Numbered from the stretch's first letter, positions 43,541-52,215 are shown. The stretch is DNA of 64,000 nucleotides from Nocardia flavorosea NBRC 108225 (GCF_001613385.1 NZ_BDCG01000012.1:372001-436000); one strand, 5' to 3'. Notes: generated by a model from the letters alone, not told the origin. Program-made: numbers and translations.

Positions 43541-44621
43541 CGGGGAGTTCCGGTCGCGGGTGCGGGCCTGGCTCGACGACAACGACCTCTCCCCCGGGCC
43601 CGATCCCGGTTTCGATGCGCAGGTCGCGCAGCTGGGCCGGGTTCGGCGGGCGCTGTTCGAGGCCGGTTGGATGCGTTACGGATGGCCGGAGTCCGTCGGT
43701 GGGTTCGGCGGTCCGGCGTTGCTGCGTGCGGTGCTCGGCGAGGAGGTCGCGAGCCGTGACCTGGCCGAACCGGGCATCTATTCCATGGTGGAGGTGCTGG
43801 CCCCCACCATGATCTCCTATGCCCGCCCGCAGCTCGCCGCCGAGATGGTGCCGCGGCTGCTGGACGGTAGTGAACAGTGGTGCCAGGGTTTCTCCGAGCC
43901 GGGTTCCGGTTCGGACCTGGCCTCGTTGCGGACCCGCGCCGAACAACGCGGCGACCGGTGGGTGATCAACGGGCAGAAGGTGTGGACCAGCCTCGCGCAG
44001 TTCGCGTCCCGCTGTGTCCTGCTGACCCGTACCGGCCCGGGCCACGACGGGATCACCGCGTTCTTCGTCGATATGGATACCCCGGGGATCACCGTCCGGC
44101 CGTTGCGCACCATGCACGGAGTCGACGAATTCGCCGAGGTCTACTTCGATGATGTGATGGTCGACGAGGCACGGATGCTGGGCCGGCCCGGAGACGGCTG
44201 GCGGGTCGCGATGGATCTGCTGCCCTACGAGCGGTCCACCTGTTTCTGGCATCGGATCGCGCATCTGTTCACCCGGCTCGACCGCCTCCTCGACCAGACC
44301 GCGCACGCCGACGACACGGAACTCGGCGCCGCCTACCTGGCGTTGCACACCGTGCGGTGCCGCTCCCGCGCCACCCAGCAGCGTTTGGCCCGCGGTGCCG
44401 CGCTGGGGCCGGACACCTCGATCGACAAAGTGCTGCTGGCCACCGCCGAACAGCAGCTTTTCGATACCGCCCGCGATCTGCTGCCGGGTGAGATCGAACT
44501 CGCCGATTCCGAATGGCGCCCGGAATTCCTGTATTCCCGTGCGGCGACGATCTACGGCGGAACCGCCGAGATCCAGCGCAATATCATCGCCCGCCGCCTG
44601 CTCGACCTGGGAAAGGAGTGA
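43356..44621 (+). CDS. Acyl-CoA dehydrogenase, catalytic-type subunit, with repeated N-terminus
   Basis: 421 residues from the ATG at 43356, or 371 from the ATG at 43506. The first 50 residues are two copies of a 25-residue unit starting MSESGSEAVAKRHHAEPSLM; a third, partial copy leads into the enzyme. Every copy begins with a usable ATG. Enzyme landmarks: CQGFSEPGSGSDLASLR, NGQKVWTSLAQFAS, candidate glutamate in LLPYERSTCFWH, and YGGTAEIQRNIIARRLLDLG. The next gene is its partner subunit. Part of the Rieske operon, so it should act on that pathway's CoA intermediate. Confidence 0.88.
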   Translation: MSESGSEAVAKRHHAEPSLMPEGHSMSESGSEAVAKRHHAEPSLMPDEHSMSESGSEAVAEAGEFRSRVRAWLDDNDLSPGPDPGFDAQVAQLGRVRRALFEAGWMRYGWPESVGGFGGPALLRAVLGEEVASRDLAEPGIYSMVEVLAPTMISYARPQLAAEMVPRLLDGSEQWCQGFSEPGSGSDLASLRTRAEQRGDRWVINGQKVWTSLAQFASRCVLLTRTGPGHDGITAFFVDMDTPGITVRPLRTMHGVDEFAEVYFDDVMVDEARMLGRPGDGWRVAMDLLPYERSTCFWHRIAHLFTRLDRLLDQTAHADDTELGAAYLALHTVRCRSRATQQRLARGAALGPDTSIDKVLLATAEQQLFDTARDLLPGEIELADSEWRPEFLYSRAATIYGGTAEIQRNIIARRLLDLGKE

Positions 44622-44624
44622 GCG

Positions 44625-45503
44625 GTGGACGCTGCCGAACAGACTCTGCTCACCGATACGCTGCGCAAGACGATGGGTGCGGCCACCGGCGCCGAACTCT
44701 ATGCCGCGCTGGGTGACCTCGGCTGGTACGAGTTGCTCACCGACAGCGCCGGTATCGCAGTCCCCCTCGTCTTCCGGTTACTCGGGGAGACCGGCACCCA
44801 CGCACCGTTGCTCAACGATGTGCTGGCATATGCGGCAGGCCGCACGTTCGGCGAACCGGTAACGCTACCGTTCACCGGCGACCGCTGGGTGCTGTGGACG
44901 GAAGGTACCGGCCCCACGGAACGCGGGCAGCGCGCCGAGCCGGTCGTTCTCCTCGATCCCGAACTGCCGCTGTCCATCGTCGGCAAGCCCATCGAATCGA
45001 TTGCCACCGGGGCTTTCCCGCTCGCCCAAGCGCGGCGAGCACTGGGCTGGTGGCTGACCGGGTCTGCGCGCGCCATGCTCGCGCTGGCCCGCCGCCACGC
45101 GCTCGAGCGGGTGCAGTTCGGCAAACCGGTCGCGGGTTTCCAGGCCGTCCGGCACCGGCTGGCCGAAACCCTGGTCGCCATCGAGGGAGCCGAGGCCACA
45201 TTGGTGGTAGGGCCGTCCGATGCACACCATCCGGCTCACCCCGAGACCGCAGTACCGCAGCACTACGATTCTCTCGCCGCCGCGCTCGCCAAGGCCGCCG
45301 CCGGTCGCGCGGCGCTGGTGACTGCCCGGCACTGCCAGCAAGTGCTGGGCGGAATCGGTTTCACCGCCGAGCACGAATTCCACCGCCACTACCGGCGGGT
45401 CCTGGTACTGGACGGATTGCTCGGCAGCTCCCGCGATCTCACCCGGGAGGCCGGTGCGACGTTGCGAGAGTTCGGCTACGCCCCCCGACTGGCGCAGCTC
45501 TAG
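44625..45503 (+). CDS. Acyl-CoA dehydrogenase, non-catalytic-type partner subunit
   Basis: 292 residues, short for the family and without a clear N-terminal helical domain. RVQFGKPVAGFQAVRH and QVLGGIGFTAEHEFHRHY identify the fold; the catalytic ER position reads QARRALGWWL, so there is no base. GTG at 44625 follows AAAGGAG. It directly follows the catalytic-type gene and probably forms a heteromer with it. Last gene of the operon; convergent with the first lipoprotein gene. Confidence 0.85.
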   Translation: MDAAEQTLLTDTLRKTMGAATGAELYAALGDLGWYELLTDSAGIAVPLVFRLLGETGTHAPLLNDVLAYAAGRTFGEPVTLPFTGDRWVLWTEGTGPTERGQRAEPVVLLDPELPLSIVGKPIESIATGAFPLAQARRALGWWLTGSARAMLALARRHALERVQFGKPVAGFQAVRHRLAETLVAIEGAEATLVVGPSDAHHPAHPETAVPQHYDSLAAALAKAAAGRAALVTARHCQQVLGGIGFTAEHEFHRHYRRVLVLDGLLGSSRDLTREAGATLREFGYAPRLAQL

Positions 45504-45517
45504 CCCCGGCCGCAGCG

Positions 45518-46051
45518 TTACGCGCAGGCCTGTGACATACCGCCGGAAATAGCGACCAGGCCGCACATGGTGGTTGCGGAGATCTTCCAGCCGTCGCTCT
45601 CCCGCACCGCATGACCGATCTGGTTGGTCACCACCGGGTTACCGGAAATACTCAAGGTGAATCGTAATTCCGCGTGAGTGGGGTCGAGTACCGTCACGTC
45701 GGCGATCTCGACCGTGGTGAGCGCGGTACGGATATGGTTTGCCATACCGGCGATCTCGGTTTCGAAATCGGTCCCGCGTTCCACCAGCGCCATCCGATCC
45801 TCGGTTGCGGTCGCGGGCGCGAAAAACGCTTGGTAGACGCCGGTTATCGCCGCGGCGGCGGCCGGAGAATCCGAGACGGCCACGCCGGCCCCCGGGTTCG
45901 CGGCGGCGACTTCGGTGGCGGGCGCCTCCGTCGCCGGTAGGACATAGCAGTTGTCGGGTCCGAAGAAGTTGCCGCACCCAGTGACCGCGCTCAGTGCGAG
46001 CGCGACTCCACAGGCAGCGGCAGTTCGCGCTACCCGGTGTCTTCGTGACAT
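45518..46051 (-). CDS. MTB12-like lipoprotein
   Basis: 177 residues with a lipoprotein signal (ACGVALALSAVTGC) and a C-terminal domain resembling the mycobacterial low-molecular-weight antigen MTB12/CFP2 family: an ITGVYQAFFAPATATEDRM helix, RTALTTVEIADVTV, and GNPVVTNQIGHAVRESDGWK. Likely a small lipid-anchored envelope protein of unknown function. A similar gene lies at 46338-46847 in the same orientation, 286 bp upstream, suggesting a duplication. Confidence 0.7.
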   Translation of the reverse strand: MSRRHRVARTAAACGVALALSAVTGCGNFFGPDNCYVLPATEAPATEVAAANPGAGVAVSDSPAAAAAITGVYQAFFAPATATEDRMALVERGTDFETEIAGMANHIRTALTTVEIADVTVLDPTHAELRFTLSISGNPVVTNQIGHAVRESDGWKISATTMCGLVAISGGMSQACA

Positions 46052-46337
46052 CGGTTCGTCTTTCTGAAGAGTGATGATCGGCGTCCACGGAAACCACGTT
46101 CTATGGACGCCGCGGGGAGCTTAGCCCGGCACCACAACGGGTACGGCCGATTTCACCTATTTTGCCGGATATTCATCCGGTTAAACCGTCCGACCGGCGG
46201 CAAGCGTGTTCGGTCCACCGAATCCCCGCCCGCGACAGGCCATTTCAGAATCCGGAGCAGACGCCGTATCGATACTGCGCAACCGATACGACGTCTCCTC
46301 GTCCGGTCCACCGTGAGAGTACGACCGCGGGAAGAGA

Positions 46338-46847
46338 TCAGCCGCAGGCGGGAACTACTTCGCCCGTGCCCTGGACCGCAAGCAGCGCACAGAAGGTCAT
46401 CGCGGCCACCTTCCAGGTGTCCCCCTCTTTGATCGCCTGCCCGGACTGGTCCGGCAGCACCGGGTTTCCGCCCAGCAGCAAGGTATAGGTGACGTCGGCG
46501 GTCTTATCGTCCACAACCTCCACGGCCGATACGGTCACACTCGTCCCCTGGGCACGCGGGTCGGCGGCCATCCCCTCGAGGAAGGGCGTGAATTCTTCCC
46601 CCTTCTCGACCAGGCCCGCCCGGGTTGCCGGCGCGGCTTTCCCGTCGAAGAAGGTGACGAAAGCGTCGGTCACCGCTTTCTCGGTCTCCGGCGCGGTCGC
46701 GGCGGGAGTGGCGGAACTGGTGGCGGCCGGAGCGGAGGTGGACGCGGCCGCGTCTTCTCCGGAATCACCACAGCCGATCACGGCCGTGGCGGTCAGCGCC
46801 ACCAGGCCGAAAAGGGTGGTGGCACGCCGGATTCTGCTGGAACGCAT
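46338..46847 (-). CDS. MTB12-like lipoprotein, paralogue
   Basis: 169 residues from the ATG at 46847 (an upstream ATG at 46889 would put extra residues before the signal). Signal and lipobox: LVALTATAVIGC, then an Ala/Thr/Ser-rich spacer. The domain has DAFVTFFDGKAAPATRAGLV and ADVTYTLLLGGNPVLPDQSG, close to its neighbour at 45518. Probably surface-exposed on the cell envelope. The 286 bp between the two genes hold no recognised gene, so they may have separate promoters. Confidence 0.7.
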   Translation of the reverse strand: MRSSRIRRATTLFGLVALTATAVIGCGDSGEDAAASTSAPAATSSATPAATAPETEKAVTDAFVTFFDGKAAPATRAGLVEKGEEFTPFLEGMAADPRAQGTSVTVSAVEVVDDKTADVTYTLLLGGNPVLPDQSGQAIKEGDTWKVAAMTFCALLAVQGTGEVVPACG

Positions 46848-46995
46848 GGCGGAAGCCTTTCCGATGGACGTTCGGTAATTCTTGTCCATCCGGGGAAATT
46901 CGAAAACGGGGTTCCGGGCGGACGTCGTTCGGTTACGCTGCCCGTGTCGAAAGAATCCCTGACCGCCGGTTCCGGCTCGGCGTCATTTCTTCGAT

Positions 46996-47034
46996 ACGGG
47001 GGCCGGAGCCGCGGCGAACGGCGTCGGCCCCCGT
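46996..47034 (-). terminator. Hairpin after the crotonase gene
   Basis: Perfect 10-bp arms ACGGGGGCCG and CGGCCCCCGT enclose 19 bases, beginning 5 bases after the stop of the leftward crotonase at 47039. No T-run, as is common for actinobacterial hairpin terminators. It would separate the crotonase from the lipoprotein gene. Confidence 0.6.
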
Positions 47035-47038
47035 TTCG

Positions 47039-47827
47039 CTACTTCATATTCGTCTTCATCTGATCCAGATCCACAAGAATCGGGTAGCCGCTCACACTGA
47101 GCGCATTTCCGTGACCGGTGGAATGGATATCGAAGACCGATTGGATCGCGGCGTAGAAGCCCTGCACATCCATGGTCTGGTTCACCGCCCGCTTGGCCTG
47201 CCGCAACCCGAACGGCGGCATCTGCGCGATCTGCCCCGCCAGTTCGGTCGTCTTGGCCGCCAATTCCTCCAGCGGCACCACCATATTGACCATCCCGGCC
47301 TGCTCGGCCTCCTGCGCTGTCACCGGACGGCCGGTGAACAGGATCTCCTTGGCCTTGCGGTGACCGAGTTCCCAGGTATGCCCGTGATATTCGACGCCAC
47401 CGATACCCATCATCGCCACCGGATCGGAGAACAGCGCATTATCCGCGGCGACGATCAGATCACACGGCCAGCACAGCATGAGCCCGCCGGCGATACAGCG
47501 CCCCTGGACGGCCGCGATCGAGGGCTTGGGCACATTACGCCACCGCAGCGTGTATTCCAGATACCGGCGGCTCTCGGTCCGATAGATCCAGTCGAGGGTG
47601 ATCTTGTCCGGCTTGGGCCAGCTGTCGTCTTTGAGGTCGTGTCCCGCCGAGAAATGTTTCCCGGCCGCATTCAAGACGATCACCACGGCATCGTCGTCGT
47701 CGGCGGCACGAGTCCACGCGGCATCCAATTCATCCAGCAACGCGGAATTCTGGGCATTCGCCGCTTCGGGCCGGTTCAGTGTGATCGTCGCGACCTTATC
47801 AGCGACGGAATAGTCGATATAAGACAA
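47039..47827 (-). CDS. Crotonase-family protein without hydratase glutamates
   Basis: 262 residues. HFSAGHDLKDD and GRCIAGGLMLCWPCDL build the oxyanion hole; positions of the two hydratase glutamates read GGLML (Met) and SDPV (Pro-Val). The stretch GIGGVEYHGHTWELGHRKAK is characteristic of one actinobacterial subgroup. It may be a hydrolase or ring-cleaving crotonase rather than a hydratase. It follows the partner-type acyl-CoA dehydrogenase with a 108-bp gap and may share its promoter. Confidence 0.83.
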   Translation of the reverse strand: MSYIDYSVADKVATITLNRPEAANAQNSALLDELDAAWTRAADDDDAVVIVLNAAGKHFSAGHDLKDDSWPKPDKITLDWIYRTESRRYLEYTLRWRNVPKPSIAAVQGRCIAGGLMLCWPCDLIVAADNALFSDPVAMMGIGGVEYHGHTWELGHRKAKEILFTGRPVTAQEAEQAGMVNMVVPLEELAAKTTELAGQIAQMPPFGLRQAKRAVNQTMDVQGFYAAIQSVFDIHSTGHGNALSVSGYPILVDLDQMKTNMK

Positions 47828-47935
47828 AACAATGCTCCTCGGTTCAGGGGTACACCGGGCACACTCCCGATGCTCGTATTCCGTTTGCTGCGCCGGTGAC
47901 CGGCGTCCTGGTGCGCGCCCCCATGATGCGACCGG

Positions 47936-48934
47936 TCAGCGATGGGCGGCGAGATACTCGTGTGCCACCACCGCCCGGTGCGTGGCCGCGCCACCGAACA
48001 GCAGTTCGCCGGCCTTGGCCCGTTTGATCGCGAACTGCAGATCGTTCTCCCAGGTGAATCCCATGGCACCGAACAGCTGCACACCGTGCCGGAATACCAC
48101 CGACTGACACTCCCCCGCCGACGCTTTGGCCATCGCGGCCGCCATGGCGCGGCGCGGATCGTTCTCGGCCAGGCATAGGGCCGCAAAGTATCCGAGGGCT
48201 CGTGCCCGTTCGATGGCCAGGTGCATATCGGCGGCCTTGTGCTGGACGGCCTGGAACGCCCCGATAGCGGTGTCGAACTGCCGGCGGGTACGCACATGGT
48301 CGAGAACCAGGTCGAGAACGCGCTGGCAGGCACCCACTGTTGTCAGCGCGAGACCCGTCAGCGCCAGTTGCCGGGCACGCTCGGGGTCGGCAGCGGTGCG
48401 GTCGGCATCGGTGACCCGCACCCCGTCGACGGTGACCTCCGCGATATGCAGCACCGGATCGAAAACCTCGAGCCGCCGGGCGGTGACGGTATGCGCGGGA
48501 ACGACGAACACCCCGGCCGTGGTGACCACCGCGAGCCGGTCGCAGCGGTCACCGTCGAGAACCTGGCCGGCCGTCCCGTGCAGCAGCCAGTCTGCACCGT
48601 CACGGACCGCGGTGACTCCGTCGAAGATTGCGGCGCCGGTTCCTTCGGGCGTACCGAAATCACCCGCCAGCGGCGCGAACTGGGTCATCGTGGCGAGGTA
48701 GGGTGTCGGATCGGTGGCTCGCCCCAGGCCTTCGAGCACGATCCCGAGCTCCACGGTCGCCTCCGGCTCCACGAGTTCGGTCCAGCCGAGGTCGGCATAG
48801 GTTTTCCACAACCGGCCCGGATCGGCCCCCGCGTCCACGATCTCCCTGATCACCGAGGCGGGGCATTCCTTGGCGGTGACCTCGCGGACCGTATCGCGCA
48901 GCAGCCGTTGGTCGGCATCGAACTCGAAGAGCAT
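47936..48934 (-). CDS. Acyl-CoA dehydrogenase, non-catalytic-type, unpaired
   Basis: 332 residues. RTRRQFDTAIGAFQAVQHKA and QLFGAMGFTWENDLQFAI place it with the partner subunits, and the catalytic ER helix reads LTGLALTTVGAC, without a base. No catalytic-type gene is adjacent, unlike the four paired cases. It may join one of the other catalytic subunits of the regulon, most simply those at 43356 or 58287. Its promoter region contains the operator at 48975 and is shared with the divergent tetR. Confidence 0.83.
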   Translation of the reverse strand: MLFEFDADQRLLRDTVREVTAKECPASVIREIVDAGADPGRLWKTYADLGWTELVEPEATVELGIVLEGLGRATDPTPYLATMTQFAPLAGDFGTPEGTGAAIFDGVTAVRDGADWLLHGTAGQVLDGDRCDRLAVVTTAGVFVVPAHTVTARRLEVFDPVLHIAEVTVDGVRVTDADRTAADPERARQLALTGLALTTVGACQRVLDLVLDHVRTRRQFDTAIGAFQAVQHKAADMHLAIERARALGYFAALCLAENDPRRAMAAAMAKASAGECQSVVFRHGVQLFGAMGFTWENDLQFAIKRAKAGELLFGGAATHRAVVAHEYLAAHR

Positions 48935-48974
48935 CCGGGCTGCCTCCTGTTGGGCGGGGTTGCGTTACGTTCAG

Positions 48975-48989
48975 GAGAATAGCATTCTC
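48975..48989. promoter_or_regulatory. Operator palindrome GAGAAT-AGC-ATTCTC
   Basis: Perfect 6-bp arms in the divergent region between the acyl-CoA dehydrogenase (start 48934) and the tetR gene (49111). Position is suitable for control of the leftward gene and, with the regulator next door, for autoregulation. Confidence 0.75.
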
Positions 48990-49063
48990 TTGAGATGAAA
49001 TTAATAGTCTCCTCAACGGTGCGAACACCGGACGTGCTTGCCCGGACATGGGACGTTCTCCGG

Positions 49064-49114
49064 TACAGTGCACCCATGTTCTCCTCATATGGGATCGGAT
49101 GGGCCGGCCGGTGA
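49064..49114 (+). promoter_or_regulatory. Probable leaderless promoter and 12-codon upstream ORF of tetR
   Basis: A TACAGT hexamer (49064-49069) stands six bases before an ATG at 49076. That ATG opens a 12-codon frame (MFSSYGIGWAGR) whose TGA (49112-49114) overlaps the GTG start of tetR at 49111. Spacing is that of a leaderless actinobacterial transcript, with tetR translated by coupling. No ribosome site is seen for the GTG. Confidence 0.45.
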
Positions 49115-49767
49115 CCGCGCCGAGCGAAGAGCCCGCCTGGAAGCAGCGTGCGGTAGAGCGCTCGATCCGCACCGCGAAGCTGCGGGCCGAACAGCGCGTG
49201 CAGCGGTTCCTCGATGCCGCCCAGGCGATCATCACCGAAAAGGGCACCACCGATTTCACGGTCCAGGAGGTCGTGGATCGTTCGAAACAGTCGCTGCGCA
49301 GCTTCTACCTGCAGTTCGACGGGAAGCACGAACTGCTGCTGGCATTGTTCGAGGACGCCCTGAGCCGCACCGCGGACCAGATCCGCGCCGCCGCCGCGGG
49401 TAAGGACAACACCCTGGAGCGGTTACAGCTCGCCGTGGAACTCCTCTACGAACTGTGCCGCCCGGATCCCACCGCGCAGCGCCCGCTGTTCACCGACTTC
49501 GCCCCGCAGTTGCTGGTCAGCCATCCAGCCCAGGTGAAGGTCGCGCATACGCCGCTGCTGGCGCTGTTCACCGAGCTCATGATCGACGCCGACAAGGACG
49601 GCCTGCTGCGCGAGGAACTCAACCCGCGCCGGATGGCCGCCATGGTGATGCAGACGGTGATGTTCACCGCACAGTCCAACGGCGGAATCGACGACGAGAC
49701 GGCCTATCCGATCTCGGCCGAGGAGATCTGGGAATTCTGCGCCAAGGGGTTCGCCCGCGGAATCTAG
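49111..49767 (+). CDS. TetR-family regulator, candidate controller of the GAGAAT regulon
   Basis: 218 residues from the GTG at 49111 (an in-frame ATG at 49099 is possible). N-terminal helix-turn-helix: FTVQEVVDRSKQSLRSFYLQ followed by FDGKHELLLALF; the rest is a ligand domain. It sits between two GAGAAT palindromes (48975 and 49770) and near the middle of the five-site set, so it is the best candidate for the repressor binding them, with an acyl-CoA or pathway acid as ligand. This assignment is inference. Confidence 0.88.
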   Translation: MTAPSEEPAWKQRAVERSIRTAKLRAEQRVQRFLDAAQAIITEKGTTDFTVQEVVDRSKQSLRSFYLQFDGKHELLLALFEDALSRTADQIRAAAAGKDNTLERLQLAVELLYELCRPDPTAQRPLFTDFAPQLLVSHPAQVKVAHTPLLALFTELMIDADKDGLLREELNPRRMAAMVMQTVMFTAQSNGGIDDETAYPISAEEIWEFCAKGFARGI

Positions 49768-49769
49768 GC

Positions 49770-49784
49770 GAGAATAGCGTTCTC
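49770..49784 (+). promoter_or_regulatory. Operator palindrome GAGAAT-AGC-GTTCTC with leaderless promoter
   Basis: One mismatch from the consensus. The right arm overlaps a -35-like TTCTCC (49780-49785); a TACACT -10-like hexamer at 49804-49809 lies 18 bases on and six bases before the ATG at 49816, which has no ribosome site. Repressor binding would cover the -35 of a leaderless transcript. Confidence 0.65.
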
Positions 49785-49815
49785 CATATCAGAGATACGG
49801 GTTTACACTCGCTGT

Positions 49816-50667
49816 ATGCCCGATCTCTGGACCGACCTTCTCGCCTGTATGGATCTACGCCTGCGACCGACCACACCGCGGACCGACGACGCCGAGGCAC
49901 CCGCACCCGATCCGCAGGCCACCCTCTCGGTATTCGAGGGCCCCAATCAGCAGCTGGAGTACCACCGGCTCTTCGGTGGTCAGCTGTTGGCCCAGTTCCT
50001 GCGCGCCGCGGTTTTCGCCTGCCCGGACAAAACAGTGAAATCCGTCCACGTCATCTTCGCCCGGGAGGGTAAGAGCGATGCCCCGGTCTACTACGTGGTG
50101 CAGCCACAGCATCGCGGGCGCTCCTTCGCCACCCTCACCGTCGTCGCCCGGCAGAAGGGCGATGTGATCGCCACCGCGCTGCTGTCGATGACCGCGCTCG
50201 AAGAGGGACGGGAGAACCAGGAAATCGGCGCGGTGCCACCGATTCCGGGCCCCGGGCACACGGTCGACATAGGCCTGATCCCCTGGGAGACCCGCTCCCT
50301 CACCGACCTCGGCGACAAGGCCGCCGGCCCGGCCGAATACGACCTGTGGATGCGCACACCCGAGGTCGGCGCCGAACTCGCGCCCGGCCTGGTGTCCTAT
50401 GCCACCGATCTCAATGTCATCGGCACCGTACTGCGCCCGATCGAAGGTTTCGACCACAGCGGCAACGGCACCGAATTCACCTCCGCCACCACCTCGCACA
50501 CGCTGTGGTTCCATCGCCCGTTCCGTAGCGACGACTGGTTGCTGCTGCGGCATGCCGGCCTGGTCATGGCACACGGCCGCGCCTACGGACGCGGTGACGT
50601 CCTCACCGCGGACGGCACCCTGGTGGCCTCGTTCGCGCAGGAAGCCCTGCTGCGCTTCCGGCCCTGA
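49816..50667 (+). CDS. Acyl-CoA thioesterase II-like (TesB family) protein with altered active site
   Basis: Double-hotdog protein, 283 residues. FGGQLLAQFLRAAVFACP in the first half and TLWFHRPFRSDDWLLLRH and SFAQEALLRFRP in the second mark TesB. E. coli TesB uses Asp204, Thr228 and Gln278; here the Gln is kept (FAQEALL), but the Asp in DHxxWFH is Ser (TTSHTLWFH) and no Thr is seen at the second position. It may be a weak or specialised thioesterase. Leaderless-type start, under operator 49770. Confidence 0.85.
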   Translation: MPDLWTDLLACMDLRLRPTTPRTDDAEAPAPDPQATLSVFEGPNQQLEYHRLFGGQLLAQFLRAAVFACPDKTVKSVHVIFAREGKSDAPVYYVVQPQHRGRSFATLTVVARQKGDVIATALLSMTALEEGRENQEIGAVPPIPGPGHTVDIGLIPWETRSLTDLGDKAAGPAEYDLWMRTPEVGAELAPGLVSYATDLNVIGTVLRPIEGFDHSGNGTEFTSATTSHTLWFHRPFRSDDWLLLRHAGLVMAHGRAYGRGDVLTADGTLVASFAQEALLRFRP

Positions 50668-50699
50668 ACCATCCTGCCCGCACGACCGATAGGCATTCG

Positions 50700-51761
50700 A
50701 TGCATCCCTCTCCCCTGACCGCCTCCGCCACACCGTTGCGGGTCGCCCAGTGGTCCACCGGCACCATCGGCGCTCGGGCCCTGCGCGCGCTCGTCGACCA
50801 CCCGGAACTCGTTCTGGCGGGCGTCTATTCGCACACCGCCGCCAAACAGGGGCGCGATGCGGCCGAATTGTGCGGATCACCGGCCCCCACCGGGGTCCGC
50901 GCGACCGGCGATATCGGCGAAATCCTGCGCGGCACGCCGGACTGCGTGCTCTATATGCCCCAGTCCTGCGATATCGACGAGGTCTGCCGGATACTCGCCG
51001 CCGGCGTGAATATCGTGACGACCGCCGGCGTCTTCCACCATCCCGGCAGTATGGACCCCACTGTCCGTGCGCGAGTGGAGGCGGCATGCACAACCGGCGG
51101 CACCTCGATCCACAGTACGGGCAGCAGTCCGGGGTTCATCACCGAAGCCGTTCCGCTGGTGCTGGCGTCGATCCAACGGCGCCTCGACGTACTCACCATC
51201 CAGGAATACGCCGATCTGTCCCAGCGGAACTCACCGGCAATCCTCTTCGATGTCATGGGATTCGGCGGCCCGCCAGGGGATTTCGCACAGGTGCGGCTGG
51301 ATCATCTGCGCAACAGTTTCGGTCCGTCACTGCGGTTGCTGGCCGACGGTATCGGGCTTCCGCTCGACGAGGTGACCGCCACGGGTGAGATCGCCACCGC
51401 GGCACGCACGTTCGACATCGCCGCCGGCACGATCCCACAGGGAACCGTTGCCGCCCAGCGCATCACGATCTCCGGCATACACAAGGGCCGGACCGTCCTG
51501 CGGTTCCAGCCCATCTGGCATTGCGGTGCACAGGCCGAGACCGACTGGGAAATCCGTCCCACCGGCTGGCATATCGGCGTGGAAGGCGACGCGCCCCTCG
51601 AAATCGATATGGTTTTCCCGTTCCCGCTCGATCAGATGGCCGAGCACTCCCCCGCCTACACCGCGAACCGGGCCGTCAACGCCGTCCGCTACGTCTGCGC
51701 GGCGTCCCCCGGTATCCGCACCGTCCTCGACCTGCCCCCGATCACCGCAACACTGGGATGA
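50700..51761 (+). CDS. DapB-N-like NAD(P)-dependent dehydrogenase
   Basis: 353 residues. Rossmann start VAQWSTGTIGARALRALVDH, then a C-terminal half with GSSPGFITEAVPLVLASIQR, as in the actinobacterial family annotated as dihydrodipicolinate-reductase-like or NADP-dependent amine dehydrogenase. These resemble DapB only in the N-terminal fold and are common in catabolic clusters. Reaction unknown. It follows the TesB-like gene by 32 bp without a strong ribosome site and may be co-transcribed. Confidence 0.75.
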   Translation: MHPSPLTASATPLRVAQWSTGTIGARALRALVDHPELVLAGVYSHTAAKQGRDAAELCGSPAPTGVRATGDIGEILRGTPDCVLYMPQSCDIDEVCRILAAGVNIVTTAGVFHHPGSMDPTVRARVEAACTTGGTSIHSTGSSPGFITEAVPLVLASIQRRLDVLTIQEYADLSQRNSPAILFDVMGFGGPPGDFAQVRLDHLRNSFGPSLRLLADGIGLPLDEVTATGEIATAARTFDIAAGTIPQGTVAAQRITISGIHKGRTVLRFQPIWHCGAQAETDWEIRPTGWHIGVEGDAPLEIDMVFPFPLDQMAEHSPAYTANRAVNAVRYVCAASPGIRTVLDLPPITATLG

Positions 51762-51852
51762 CCCGTGAACGACTACGAAGCGATCCGGGCCCCGGAAACC
51801 TCGCGCGCTCACTCGCTGCCGAGCCGGCTCCGCGCCGGCGCAAACCGCGGCC

Positions 51853-51975
51853 GTTTCGACGGTCACTGCCGGGCGGCTGGGCATCTCGGCGGATATCGCC
51901 GCGGCCGTCGCCTTCGTCGCTTCCGACGAGGCCTCGTATCTCAACGGTCAGGACCTTGTGGTCGACGGCGGTTGA
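51853..51975 (+). pseudogene. 3' remnant of a short-chain dehydrogenase gene
   Basis: The frame ending in TGA at 51973-51975 reads AGRLGISADIAAAVAFVASD and then NGQDLVVDGG, the C-terminal signature of classical SDRs. No cofactor-binding or catalytic part is found upstream, so only the last ~40 codons remain. The rest of 51762-52215 shows no gene. Confidence 0.6.
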
Positions 51976-52215
51976 TCGCCGCCGTCCCCGGCACGATGGT
52001 CTGACCGCTCGCTGCTTGGGCCCCATGGTCGAGCATCCCCACCCGGGTGCACACCTCGCGGATCGCCGGGGAGCGGCGAGGTGCGCATCACGTCTCCCGC
52101 ATGCACCGAGGTCACAGCGTGCTCCCGGGACAAGCAGGAGCCGCGCGGTCACTACCGACCGCGACCACTCCTACCCGCCGGAGCCGAGGGCCGAGGCGGC
52201 AGATGCCGGCTCACA

